Assembly: GCA_003260075.1 (NCBI GenBank)
Contig: QLIY01000350.1
Coordinates: 86,948 to 150,947, forward strand
Direction: 5' to 3'
Length of the DNA stretch: 64,000 nucleotides
DNA from: Phallusia mammillata
Lineage: Eukaryota; Chordata; Ascidiacea; Phlebobranchia; Ascidiidae
Notes under the pieces: generated by a model
Databases searched by the model: none
What the model saw: the letters and a program-made list of their open reading frames with translations, nothing else
Told to the model about the DNA's origin: nothing
In this document: positions 49,639 to 61,353 of the stretch, in pieces
How the letters are laid out: the number at the start of each line of letters is the position of its first letter
How positions within the stretch are numbered: the stretch's first letter is position 1
Made by a program: the position numbers and the translations under genes

Positions 49639-52345
49639 TTTGTATAAACCTTTAACAGTTTTGCTGCAGTATTGAGCCTAGGAGCAATGAAATCGTGGTG
49701 CTCAGTGCCGGTATTTGTGCTGATATGAAACTATTACAAACAGTAATCCTCTGTTGAACCAGATTCGGTTAATCCGAATCTTCACCTAATCGGACAAGAC
49801 TGGAGATACAAACGATTTTTAATGTGGTAAAACTTTAACTAATCGACATCGATTAGTACAAATCTTCGCCTAATCCTGACATTTTTTACTGTACCTACCT
49901 AATTGGCCTGGCCACTTTGTTGTACAAGAATCCACAGTGAATAGTGGAGAGCTTTTCACTCGAGCGACTCGCAAAGTATTCGTAAGCAGCAAGAATATTC
50001 ACGTAACAATCGTCATCAGTGGTGACGTAATAATCACTTTTGTTTCCGATCTCATTAGTTACCCATTGCATTGAACTCAGCACCTAAAGATTGCAAGTTT
50101 TGTCACATAACGTCATGACGATTCACACTATGACGTCACTAAACAGATTACGGACATCGTGACGTTACCTTTTGTGGTAGACTGACGTAATCGTCAGGTA
50201 CGTCACTTTGCAGAATGTCGCCATACAAATCGTTTTCTTCTTGTATGATGTTCTGTTGCTCGGTTGTTGTCATGTTACCGATCACAAAAATAACTCCAAA
50301 ACTATAAACACAAACAATTAGTCAAACTCTGTGCTAGAACAAAGCCCCCAAAAAACACAAGAGACAAATATAGTGTCTGGTAATTTCATCGCAGTCACAG
50401 CAATAATTCAATAGTATAGTAATCTAATTGTTTCTCAACGCCTTTCCTCTCATGCCATGCCATAAACACTTTCAAATTATTGCAAAAACAAAGTTCTTTG
50501 GTCGGTTAACGGACGTAAAATAAAAATGTTAAGCTTTAAAAACACCAATGTGTTGAAAAAATCTAAAAAAAGTGTTAGAGATGTGGTACACACTTTATCA
50601 TACACACTTGCAAATTATTTACGCTTATAATGCTTTTTTGATAAAGCCCTATGTAACCCAGTGACTTTTGCGGCACACCCAGCCTGAAGAGCGATGCTAT
50701 AAATCAAAGCTAGAACCTTCACCCACCTGTAGCCGTTAATACTTGATATAGCTCCCCATGTCTGACGTATTAGGAAACGCCGTTCAATCATAAAGCTTGT
50801 CGATTTGACAAGAAACGTCATAAAATAACGACTGGAATCTGTTTTGAATCTTTCCAAGTACCTTTCTGGCCTGTATAATGTGTTAAGTATCAATATTTGA
50901 ACAATACAATTAATTACGAAACCACTGTATTTTCAGACAATACATAGAAAGGACAGATGCATTATTTGATACCTTATGCATTATTTTTTACTACTTAGCA
51001 ATGTAGGCTAAAGTTAACCTGGTCTCAAACCTTAGTAAATTGGATTCCGGGAATCATTCTCAATCGATTTAGACAATGAATATTTATAATCGAAATATAT
51101 CTGTTCTGTGTAAGATGGCTAACTGATTTTAACCTGGAAATAAACGTTTCCAATCTTACGATAAAAAGTTTACCTGAGTTCAAATTTGTTGGCAATCTGG
51201 TGCCTGCTTATGTTTGCAAGGAATCTGTCTGGAAGTTTGATGAACACAGGAGGTGGTCGCTTGGTTGGTTCTAGGTACGGTCTATAACAGCACAAGGTGA
51301 ACAATAGTTCAATGCAATCAATACAACATGTGATTTAAATATAGGCTAGCTCATAAGAAAGGCCAGACGACAATTCACAATCCGATATAGAAGCCGCATT
51401 GACCACGTTTTGGCATTGAGTAGGATATAAAGGGTCATTGCTCAAGATAGCTTCTTACATTCCACATAAATTGAAAGTTTCACAATCTAACAAGAAATAC
51501 ATAAACAAGAAAGTACAAAACTTTCCCAAATCGCTTTGTGGATCCTTCTTTGGAAACATCACAGCGTTAAATACCATCAAGGGCACACTTGCTGACATGG
51601 GCGCCGCCACGTAGGGGCAAGAGAGGGCACTCCCCCCCCGCCCCCCTCTTGGAATTTCAGTGTACCTCAATTTCACATATTTAGCAGCAAACCTAATTAA
51701 ATTGGCAGCGCGGGGATTTGTGACATCGTTCAATGCTTTTAGGCAACTCAATTGTGAAGTACACGATTTATGGCTTCATATGTAACAAATTCTTGATGCG
51801 GTAAAGCATCAGCCAAAATTTGCCCCCTCTTGCAAAATTTTCTGCCGGCGCCCATGCTTGCTGACTTAAAAGGCCGCTGGTTTCCCATTCCTGACCTGGC
51901 TACATTGCTTAATGACTGAACGAGGGAAAAAATCTTTAGCTTCGATTTTGCCGCGCATAACTAAATTTAAAAACAGTAACGAGAAATGTTTTAAACAGAA
52001 AAAACAATACCAAGTTTAATCACCTCAGTTTTAATTTGCAAATTGGACGTCCGGCTTAAGGCATGAAAAAATATTTCCTATGCTGCAGGGGTTAAAGAAG
52101 TCTCAAACTGTACTCAAAAAAGATACTACACACCTCTGTATTTTTGCGCAATCAGTTCCATCAAATGTTTCATCTGAAGAGACGCCCCTACAGGTGCGGA
52201 TCATAATATCTCTCGTATTGAATCCGATGGTAATGCCAAGAACGAAGGCAAGACCAACTAACAATAATGATCTGGTTTTGGACGACCTTCGGTAGGTGTG
52301 GATCCCTATTGGTTTCGCTCTTAGGTAGCGAAAAGACCGACTCAT
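48923..52345 (-). CDS. Family-31 beta-1,3-glycosyltransferase, type II Golgi protein (minus strand)
   Basis: Exons (minus): 52345-52134, 51281-51174, 50870-50727, 50301-50169, 50083-49899, 49663-48923. The product has a short basic cytosolic tail, one membrane anchor (about 27-43), a stem, and a GT31 catalytic domain: FLVKST...RR..IRQTWG (exon 3), GDILQSDVPDDYVSLPQK (exon 4), the DXD-type donor-metal motif TTDDDCYVN at about 220-228, then YPTFCHGGMTIMS and HLEDVLITGIL. This family adds galactose or N-acetylglucosamine in beta-1,3 linkage to glycoprotein or glycolipid chains in the Golgi; the acceptor cannot be told. The last exon contains an 88-C run (49551-49638) that puts about four expected codons out of sight and breaks the frame if taken literally. 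The C-terminal 70 residues are acidic/basic and lack a family match. Confidence 0.85.
49551..49638. repeat. 88-nt poly-C run inside a glycosyltransferase exon
   Basis: The run lies in the middle of the last exon of the minus-strand GT31 gene, between codons aligned to ...SEK and VSYETY of the plus-strand paralogue. Only about 12 nt should lie here, so this is probably a filled gap with a wrong size estimate. Confidence 0.8.
49741..49891. mobile_element. 151-bp pogo/Tigger-like MITE at a splice donor
   Basis: Left end CAGTAATCCTCTGTTGAACC, interior AATCGACATCGATTAGTAC, and right end ending TTTTTTACTG followed by TA. The element ends seven bases from the donor of GT31 exon 5 (exon end 49899 on the minus strand). 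Confidence 0.75.
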
Positions 52346-52424
52346 GATCAAACAAACAGTAAAATCATGTTGGTAATAAATACATGCTTTTTTATCTGGT
52401 TTGGGTAGATGCTGTCAAACAGTT

Positions 52425-52835
52425 TAAAATCTACAAGACAAAGTATCATGATAAACTAACTTGGTAATGTATAATAAGCCAGATCTTTTGAAGGCGTAGT
52501 ACCATGATAGTTCAGAATAGCTTGGTAATTATTTGTTATTGACCTACAAAAAGTTAAACACAAGATTTACAAGACGAAGTATCACCAAACAACAGCTTGG
52601 TAATATATAGTACGCCAGGCCTATTGAAAGCGTTGTTCCGAAAGTATGTTCATAATAGATTGGTAATTGTTTGTTATTGGCCTATGAAAGTTAAACACAA
52701 GATTTACAAGTATCATGAAAACTAGCTCGGTAATGTATAGTACCCCAGGTCTTTTGTAGGCTTTCTACCGAATGTATTTTCATGTTAACTTACCAGTAAT
52801 AGTTTGTTATTGGCATATGATTAGGGTTTAAACTG
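52425..52835. repeat. Degenerate tandem repeat, about three ~130-bp units
   Basis: Each unit contains ACAAG...GTATCA, TTGGTAATGTATA (and variants), a CCAGGTCTTTTG-like block, and GGTAATNGTTTGTTATTGGCCTA. Units start near 52428, 52563 and 52690 and have diverged. It lies directly upstream of the minus-strand GT31 start codon. Confidence 0.7.
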
Positions 52836-53996
52836 CAGAAGGTGACTCAACTAAATTGCCAAATGCAGTATCTGTGTAAGGAGTGTTACAAACACATGAC
52901 TAAGCTATACTTCCTGTTGCTTGCTGGCGCACTGAGCAAGAGGATATGACATTCTGCCATGACCTATTTGTGCAATTCCTGTCTAATAACATGAAAAACA
53001 TTTTGCCTGAACCACTTTTACATCGTAACAAGTATATTCAATTGTTGGTACTTACAGATATAGCAGAGATACCGTAAATCCGAACTGTTTGTTTACATAA
53101 TAGCATCTTTCTTTTGTGTTATGCTAAATACGGTTTGTATACAAATTTTACCATCTATTTTAGACTGAACTGCATGTGTATGAGTCTAACTGTCACATTT
53201 TAAAGTTAATCACTTTGCAGCAGTAGCAATAGCAGCAGCTTCCAAACGCTAGCTGCAGCCTTTTCCCAACCTTTTTCCTAGTGCAAGCGCCGAACACTTG
53301 ACGTAATGAAGTAGGGTTACGTAGACTGTTTGTCACCATCACTTCCGTACTTCGTCATTCACACTAGCTTCCTGTTTCACATGTTATAGCTCGTTGAAAA
53401 ACGATTTTGCTGCTGGCTAGATCCAAAAACTTGTTGTGGACTTCAACTGGCATTTTTAGGTGTTTGTGAGTCTGTTGGTCTGTTGTTCTTAAACTTAAGA
53501 CACTAACAAACTATCTTTGTTGCAGCAATTTTTGCAGGCAAAAACAGGTTGCAATATAAATTTGATGTGACTGGTTTTGGAGCTCAAAACTACACTCGCG
53601 ATTTGTCTTACATGCACATAGCGTAATACATGAGGTAACGATTGCACTTTGTAAATAACAAACATTTCACGACACACAAATACAATTTTTTTTTCTGAAT
53701 CGATTGGTAAATATGATTTGCCATTATTTCACCCTTGGTTACAAACAGACCTTCACATTGCACTGATGGTACGCTACAAGCTGTTTGTTTCGCTAACATT
53801 CTTAATTCGAACATAAGCTCACTTTCACGAATTAACCTTTAATTTCAAGCCAAGAGGTAAAGTGATGTTACATTTTAAATGGCACACCGAGAAATCAATA
53901 CATAAATTAAACATACGTTTTACAGCAACACTGCGTATACTGCCTCAATTGTTCACAGACAGGTGACGTTTCTTCAGCCACAAAACGCACAATAGC

Positions 53997-54248
53997 ATGC
54001 GCCCATTGAGAAAGTGTCCCTTTTTCTTCTACATCCTATTTTTTGGAGCATTTATTGGCATTGCCAACAGCTGCCTATTTGAGTTTGCTGTTATGTCTAC
54101 AATGCTTTTACGGAGCTTTCATTTAATTTTACACGCATACTTGAAAGGCCGCTTAATATCTTACAAACACATTAGTTGCAAATGTTTTAATAATTGCTAT
54201 TTTAGGGCAACATTTTGTAAGTTATCTTGCAATTATGTTTTTAATTAA
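53997..54248 (+). CDS. Small hydrophobic open frame, unrecognised (doubtful)
   Basis: The 83-codon frame starts MRPLRKCPFFFYILFFGAFI, which looks like a signal or membrane anchor such as begins a type II enzyme. The remainder is ordinary. No downstream exon in phase was found and no family is recognised. It may be chance. Confidence 0.2.
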   Translation: MRPLRKCPFFFYILFFGAFIGIANSCLFEFAVMSTMLLRSFHLILHAYLKGRLISYKHISCKCFNNCYFRATFCKLSCNYVFN

Positions 54249-54639
54249 GTTGGCGTAACAATCTATCCCCAACCACTCAACACTTTTGACCTGTTTTACA
54301 CTTGAGGTGAAAGGGTGGTACTCCTTTCCCACTCAATAACCCTTTGATGAGCTTTTAAGATGGCTGAAATGATTTTGACTCTGTGTTTAACGAAACCAGA
54401 GCTGCTTGTTTCAAAGTTTCACTTTAAACTGGGCACTTTAACTTTGTTGACTTAGTTGCCTGCCCACATGCCGCCTTGTATTGAACAACGCATTTTGGAG
54501 GCATTACATTACATTACACAGTAAAGATGTTTTCTTTGTTCTTTATCTCGATTTAACACCAATACTTGCAAAACACAGGTAACTAGACATTTTTGGTAAC
54601 TGCAGTATCCCCATCAGGACATTCAGATAAAGTCGTTGT

Positions 54640-54700
54640 AACCAAAGTCTAGTTAAACCAGAGACTACTAAGTAGAGATAGTCTCTGGCTAAACACAGGG
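54640..54700. repeat. Small imperfect hairpin
   Basis: AGTTAAACCAGAGACTA and TAGTCTCTGGCTAAAC are inverted around a short loop. It may be the remains of a MITE. Nothing further is seen. Confidence 0.45.
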
Positions 54701-55526
54701 ATTTTGTTATTAACACTTTTAAATGTTGTTTTTGTGACTCGCCTCGAGTTTACTCGTTTAGCCAAGTTCATCCTTGATCTGTCTTCAGCTAGGTTTGTAA
54801 CTGGCTCAACCACAATGTAACAATATAAATAGCCTGTTTTCAAAACTTATAACAGTTGTAAATAAATGCCTTTGTCAAACGCTCTTCTTTTAACTGCATA
54901 ATGATACTCGACTCACAGCTTTTGCATTAGGAAGTGTTCATGTAAACATACATTCAAACGAGGCGATATCAAAGGACCTTTCCAGATGCAACTCAAAAAC
55001 ATTGCTTACACTGACAGATCTACAACCGGTTGTAAAGTCTGGACAATGTCTATTAACCTTTCAAAAGCAAAGAAATGATTTCAAGAACGTATCAAACATA
55101 ACTAGCATTAAACAAGTAACATAACTACCTCGCCTTTGTTGTTACTTCAAATAAGCAACTGTCATTGCTTTCGCAGTCTGGAATAATCTCACAGCTCAAA
55201 TAAATAGTTTAATGTTCTACCTTCTAACAGCACACATCCGCCGCATGACCCGAGGCTACATAAAGTTGCCCATTGTGACGCAGCTGACGTAATTGCAGAA
55301 TAACTGCTATTGTTGCTGTGAAGACTGACAGCAACAAAAGCAACCAAGAAAATTGTAAACTTCAAACAGTTACCACAATAGCATTTATAGATTGAATATG
55401 TTACATGGCAGTTGACGACACAAGTTTCGACTGCATATAAACTTAGCTTACACATTGTGTTTGTCAGTTTTAATGTTGCTGCTTGGTTGACATATTACTG
55501 GGAATTTTCGCGGGAGGCAACGTGAT

Positions 55527-55588
55527 GGGGTAATAGAATAAAGGCAGTGATGGGATTCAACTCATCACTGCCTTTATTCTATTACCCC
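55527..55588. repeat. Perfect 26-bp inverted repeat, 10-nt loop, across a hAT end
   Basis: The arms 55527-55552 and 55563-55588 are perfect reverse complements. The left arm consists of 18 bp of host flank (including the 8-bp target duplication) plus the first 8 bp of the hAT element. The right arm, inside the element, is their inverted copy. Confidence 0.93.
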
Positions 55589-55738
55589 AGCCGGTTCTAT
55601 CACAAAAGTAATAATTTTCAGCCGGTTCTGTTACCAAAAGTCCATTTACAGTAGTAACCAGTAATGCTAACCGGTTTGCTCATCTCATAAAAAAACGGTT
55701 CTACAGAACCGGTACAAACCGGCTGAATCCCACCGCTG
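55545..55738. mobile_element. 194-bp hAT-type MITE with exact TSD and fold-back left end
   Basis: The left end CAGTGATGGGATTCAAC and right end GGCTGAATCCCACCGCTG are inverted with few mismatches, flanked by the exact octamer AATAAAGG (55537-55544 and 55739-55746). The interior has CCGGTTCT repeats. Next to the left end, 18 bp of the left host flank appear inside the element in inverted orientation. Confidence 0.9.
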
Positions 55739-56695
55739 AATAAAGGCCCTCTATAATAAAGTTTTTTTTGTGTGTGCAGATAATTTGTACGTTGGGGACC
55801 ACAGATATTGACCTTAAAAGAAGCTTTATACAACACACATTGCCATTGAGCTCAAACAGCGATTGCTAAAACTGCAATAAAGTGCATTTTGACTTTTTTG
55901 GTAGTTTTGTTTTTCGCTACAAGTTGATGTGCGTTTTCCGTTTTATCTTTTGTAATCTCCATCTACGCAATATGCCACGACTTTCACTTGCAACAGTTCG
56001 ATTGCTCATCGCATTTGTGACAAACAGGACTCGTATGTGTTATGGATTGGTATTTTAACACCTTTTCAACCGCACGTCCGCGGACGGTCAACAAGTACAG
56101 CATGTGCGAAAAGGGAAATGAAAAACGCATTCAATTTTGGTTTTTATATATTGATTGTATTTTTTAAATTCAACAAACAAATAACTGCCACTTAACAAAC
56201 AGTCTTGTACGTTGCCTAGAAACTTGGACCAATATGACTTTGCCTTCAAATGATCCTACAATGTAAACGAAAATGCTTTATTCCAGTTGCAGCAATAAAA
56301 AGCCCAAATTTATTGTCAGCCCAGACGTTTATTGGCAATCTGATTTGCATACTTGCAAATATCAGCTACAAATTACGCAAACGGACAATGACCGGCAACC
56401 AATCAACTGCGGTAATTTGGTAATTAAAATATCCCCGGCGGCAAGAGATGCATTCTCTCCTGAAAACCGACCATTACAACATCTCTTTGTGTGAGTTAAG
56501 TACGAAAGTACAATAGAAGAAAGAGAAAATTCCTTCTTGGTAAAAGCTAAAACAATTAACACGACACCGCAGTTGTACCGATTATTTGGTTTGTACGAGT
56601 CGTGCAAAAAAACAAGTAGAAAATTCGTTTTGTAAAAGATTTAATAGAACTAAACGGAGGACTTACTTGTTACGAAAGAACTTGGACATTGCCAG

Positions 56696-59492
56696 ATGTC
56701 CGCCGAAATCAATGTGATCATCTATCAGGGTCCGACTAGAAAATTCAGCTCGAGGAATCAGAAATGTATATCGGCTCTTCTTATCATAACCGGAATATGC
56801 GTTGGATTCAATATCTCGATGTTTACCTCAGAGAACCACGCAGCGACCAAAATAAGTAACAGAAACGGAAAACAGTTTACGGCATTTTCAGCACTCCCAA
56901 CGTAAGTGTTGACTTTTGTACAGTAGTTTTGCTAATAGGGTTCTCGCCCTAAGAAGTAGCCTAACTCGGAATTGACAAATTCTCAAGCATTTTTCTACTG
57001 ACCAAGACTTTAAATGACACTTTTTGCGCAATGTTTTAGGAGACCTACCTTTGAGGCAGATGAAAATTCATTACTTCCAAAAAACTTTGCAGAAAATGTT
57101 TCACAGAACAGCGCTACTAAGCGGTTAATTTTGCGGTAAGTTTATAATCCTCAACACATCTGCCAAAATTTTGCATGACGTCTTTAATTTCTATGTTATT
57201 TACCTTTTTATGAATAAAATACAAGTAGATGATGTAGAATATTGCAATCATCAGGTATAAACGTTAAAAAACACTTTTCGTACACCATAACTTGCGTACC
57301 ACGAAAATGATGATATTAAATTAAATTAGCTTAACTTGCATTTAAGTAGTTTAGAGTTATGTTGTATATTTGTTGTATTATATTCATGTTGTAATATTCG
57401 TTTCCAGTCCCAGTAGAATCGAAAGTTTCGTGAAAAACAGACGGACGAAGATATTTATGATGTTCCTGGTCAAGTCAGCTTGTCATCTACGGGAAAGACG
57501 AAACCAGGTTCGAAACACGTGGGGAACAGTGGAAAAGGTCAACCAACAAGAGTAAGCTACTGCATACTAAAATATATTTGTGACATACACCGTTTTGTTA
57601 TCTCCTGACTTGTTTTTTTACCATTGGAACGACAAATGTGTTTAAGGATAGGTCATATACTTCGTGGAGTTTTATTTTTATAGTTCAAGAGTGTATAAGT
57701 TGGTCACTTATGGGTAGGCCTTTGTCCCAAATATCTAAATGCAGAGCCATGAAAAAAATCTATAAAAGCGACATTTCATTATGCCATGTATTTTTAACAG
57801 TCACTTTGAATTTAACTGGTCAAGTCTACACGCATTTTTGCTACCTGTTTTTACGACAGCATCGAAAAGTCCAATTATTTTTTTTAAACCAAGTTTTTAG
57901 ATTAATGTGGCGACCCTACTTTGCAGCAAATTTAATGCTTTTAACTTTACGTTTTCAAATGCTTTTAACTTTACGTTTTTGGGGCTGTAGCGTCAATTAA
58001 AAATATGAGGAACTGAGCATGCCTTAAATATTTGGTTAAGTATATATTCTGTGAAAATACTGTGTACAGCGGTTAATTCTGTTTGGCCTAGAGTTTTATA
58101 CACTGGATTTTGAATTTTATTGATATAGAGAACAGTAATCACCGGAAAACTGCTGCTGTAAGTTTGATTTTACTTCAAACTAGACTTTATTTTTTTTCAA
58201 ATATTAATCTTTTTCCAGATTTGCGGTTATCTTTTTAGTTGGAATAGCAGACGAAGAATATCAGCGTCATTTGGTCAAAGAATCAAACGAATTCGGCGAC
58301 ATTCTGCAAGCTGACATTCCTGACGATTACCACAACCTTCCCGACAAAGTGTTGGCGGGCTACCGATGGGTGGCGCAAGAGACACAAGACGTCAGTGATT
58401 TCTATGTCTTTGTCGATGACGACTGCGTGGTGAACGTCGTCGCGGTTCACGACTACTTCTACACGAACCACGTGACTTTGACGGTCTAGCATATAATGAT
58501 CATGCAAAACCGATTAGGTAAGAATGATTTTAAATCACTTTTACTCATATTGCGGTGGCTAGATAGAAAAAAGTACAATGTGTTGCCTGTATTAATCACA
58601 GTACGCCAGGCCTGCGTCGTTATGTCAGTCAGAGACAACCATAAAAGTACACCAGTAAACCTGTTAAGGTTCTGTAGTAAAATTTTCATTGCTGTGGAAT
58701 GAACCATAGCATAATCCGCGAAACGATATTTTGTACGCACTCTAAGATGTTTGTTGCATAGAATGTGCTTACAACAAATATAAACTGTTAGCTTTCAGCA
58801 ATATAAATTGCAATAGATCACTGTAAATCACTAGATGTGATATGAACAACTATAGTTACCTTGCGTGTTACGTTTTCCGTCTCCTGCTGGTTTGGGGCAA
58901 AGTGATACATCGTGATAAATATGCATGATACAAATTGGATCTGTAATGTTTTGCCTTTAAAAACGGTTGTTTCGGCAAATAATTGATTATTTGTTTCTGC
59001 AGACCAAACCAAACAGACATTACCAGCGAAAAATACGTTGTATCTTATGAGACTTACTCAAAGCCGAACTATCCAACTTTTTGTCATGGCGGGATGACAG
59101 CTCTTACATTTTCGCTGCTCGACAAAATCTTCCTGATGTCAGAAAAGACCAACCGCAGCGACTTTCACTTAGAGGATGTATACATTTCGGGCATCCTTCG
59201 CAGCAAATTAAACCAGGGTTACAAAAACATTCAGCCAGTGGGTTTCGACGGCACCAAGCGAAAATCGTTGGTTGCGGCTGGAAGCTTTATTTGGCATGTT
59301 GGTGATCTTAGAAACACGAAGCATGCTTTTGCTGCGGTTTGGGGCAGCATGCTGAAGTTGGTAGAAGTAAAGGTGGGCAATGAGACAATAAAAGGACCCT
59401 TGAACGCCCTAACTCATGTCACTGTGCAGTTGAACAAACGAGGACTACACTTTACAAAACAGTCAACTCGTTTGTTACGTAAACTTGGATAG
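56696..59492 (+). CDS. Family-31 beta-1,3-glycosyltransferase (plus strand), frameshifted
   Basis: Exons 56696-56901, 57040-57135, 57408-57551, 58219-58517 and 59003-59492. The type II anchor lies at about residues 26-43. The catalytic blocks FLVKSA...RR..VRNTWG, GDILQADIPDDYHNLPDK, VFVDDDCVVN (DDD at 215-217), YPTFCHGGMTALT and HLEDVYISGIL parallel the minus-strand gene, with the same intron phases. It lacks the intron that the minus gene has after LPQK. In exon 4 the frame that begins well runs into TAG at 58487-58489. A second frame of the same exon continues with GLAYNDHAKPIR, matching the paralogue, and joins exon 5 in phase. One base is therefore missing (or two extra) near 58450-58480. 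Either a sequencing error or a disabled gene. Its function would be beta-1,3-linked Gal or GlcNAc transfer in the Golgi. Confidence 0.82.
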
Positions 59493-59873
59493 CAAGTTCC
59501 ATTCCACACAGTTTCCATTCAAGCGATTTTTTAATTAGCGTCAGCAGTGCCCTTGTTTGAAAAACGGATCGCCTTAGCAACGGCTTTGACATGTACTTTG
59601 TTTAAACGTACAAGGATAAAATTATATTTCAACTATTCACTGTAAAAAAGTTGTAGATTTTACCGTTCTCTGCGCCGTAAAATGTTTACGGGTTGACACG
59701 TGATATTTTTTTACGGGTAAAAGGCAGTAAAAATGCGGATTTTGAAATTACTTGAAAGTCCATCTAAAGCAGTAGTTCTCAACGAGGGCGCAAGCGACAC
59801 CCTGGGTCGTTTGCTATCATTAGGGGGCACTTGGGGACAATTGGGCCATCACTTCTCTATAGAAAGGGTTGCC

Positions 59874-60115
59874 ATACCGTCCTTATTTCTAAGATTTGTC
59901 CTTATTTTGAACGGCCCATACCGTCCTTATTTCTAAGATTTGTCCTTATTTTGAAGGGCTATGTTTTAGAAAAGTTCATTGCCCTTATTTCTAAGAAATG
60001 TCCTTATTTTTGACTTGAGTCCTTATTTTGTCTTATTTTCAACAATTATGAGTCAAATTCTTATTTTTGACTTGAGTCCTTCTTTTGTCTTATTTTCAAC
60101 AATTACTAGTAAAAT
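59874..60115. repeat. Two short tandem duplications
   Basis: CCATACCGTCCTTATTTCTA through TTTTGAA is present twice in 59874-59958. A second unit of about 60 bp, TCTTATTTTTGACTTGAGTC through TTTTCAACAATTA, is present twice in about 59998-60108. Confidence 0.75.
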
Positions 60116-60306
60116 CCCTATACTACAAGAATCAGTAAACCTAGACCTGAGCTGTCGTGAGATTTTCTACGAACAAGGAGTAGCTCCCCCCCCCCGTAAA
60201 AATGCAAAGATTTATTCAAAGACGTTGGTTTTGTTTCGTATGAAAAATAAATTTTTCGGTTGTCCTTACTTTTGGTTTCAAGTCGATGGCAACCCTATCT
60301 ATAGAT

Positions 60307-61096
60307 AAGTGGTTCTTAACCTTTTTATAACGGCCGAACCCCTACGATATTCTTCAGCCTTTGGTCGAATCCCAAAGTTACATCCCAGGTTTTTGCCACA
60401 TTTTTGTACTGTGGGTCATAATTAGTTTTTGTTCAAACGTAGTGGCAACAGTTACTGTTCGTCATTTTGTTAAATTCTGACATAATAATCCAAGCAACTT
60501 GTTTCATGATTGCTTTCCGGCAATTTTTAGCTTTTACCGAAGTGAAGCATTGTATTTTTAGCATCTGTACACAAACATGAAAAAGATGAAGTAAAGCCAA
60601 CAAAAGTTTTTGCTGCCAACAAAATTTCGTTGTTTTTCTGCTTACGAACAACGCGAACAATGCTCTTTGTTACTGTGCAGGGGTGCACAACCATTTTGCT
60701 AGGACGGCCGCATCGCAGATTTTGCACAGATTGAGCTGTGCAGCGAGGAAGTAGGTCTTAAGTGTTTATGATGTCATAATCTATATTGTGATGCTTGTGG
60801 TACCTGTTTTGTTCGCATTGTTGGCACACAATAGGCATACAAAAAGTCTGACACATATGGTTATTAGGCTAGTATTACTCTTTTCAGTACCACAAAAACT
60901 GTTTAGAGCAGTTGAAAACACCCCAACCTAAGTTTAACCTTCCAGTGTTTTGATACTGCCGTTTTTAGCGACTATAGACACAAAAGTTTGACAAAAACGA
61001 GTATTTGTATTGTATATCAAAAAGACCTTCGTCGAACCCCTGATTCGGCGTTGCCGAACCCCTGGGGTTCGATCGAACCCCGGTTAAGTACCACTG
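60307..61096. mobile_element. 790-bp hAT-type element with exact TSD
   Basis: The left end AAGTGGTTCTTAACC and right end GGTTAAGTACCACTG are inverted at 13 of 15 positions. The exact 8-bp duplication CTATAGAT lies at 60299-60306 and 61097-61104. The right end repeats CGAACCCC blocks. No transposase-like frame is seen. Confidence 0.9.
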
Positions 61097-61353
61097 CTAT
61101 AGATTAAAACTGCGATGTTTTAGCTACTTNAGCAGTTGAAAACACCCCAACCTAAGTTTAACCTTCCAGTGTTTTGATACTGCCGTTTTTAGCGACTATA
61201 GACACAAAAGTTTGACAAAAACGAGTATTTGTATTGTATATCAAAAAGACCTTCGTCGAACCCCTGATTCGGCGTTGCCGAACCCCTGGGGTTCGATCGA
61301 ACCCCGGTTAAGTACCACTGCTATAGATTAAAACTGCGATGTTTTAGCTACTT
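60907..61353. repeat. 223-bp direct duplication around one N
   Basis: Sequence 60907-61129, which spans the right end of the hAT element and its target duplication, is repeated at 61131-61353 after a single N at 61130. The extra hAT end is therefore an assembly copy and not a second insertion. Confidence 0.88.

Larger units (their letters stand above)
52346..56695. other. Intergenic region between the two head-to-head GT31 genes
   Basis: The region holds a degenerate tandem repeat (52425-52835), a hAT element with a fold-back end (55545-55738) and a small hairpin near 54650-54690. A frame at 53997-54248 begins with a hydrophobic segment but has no identifiable continuation. Promoters of both glycosyltransferase genes should lie here. 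Confidence 0.5.

Noticed and set aside
51632-51646. C8-G-C6 run
   Set aside because: Not ten C and not followed by a copy of the upstream sequence. It may be genuine.
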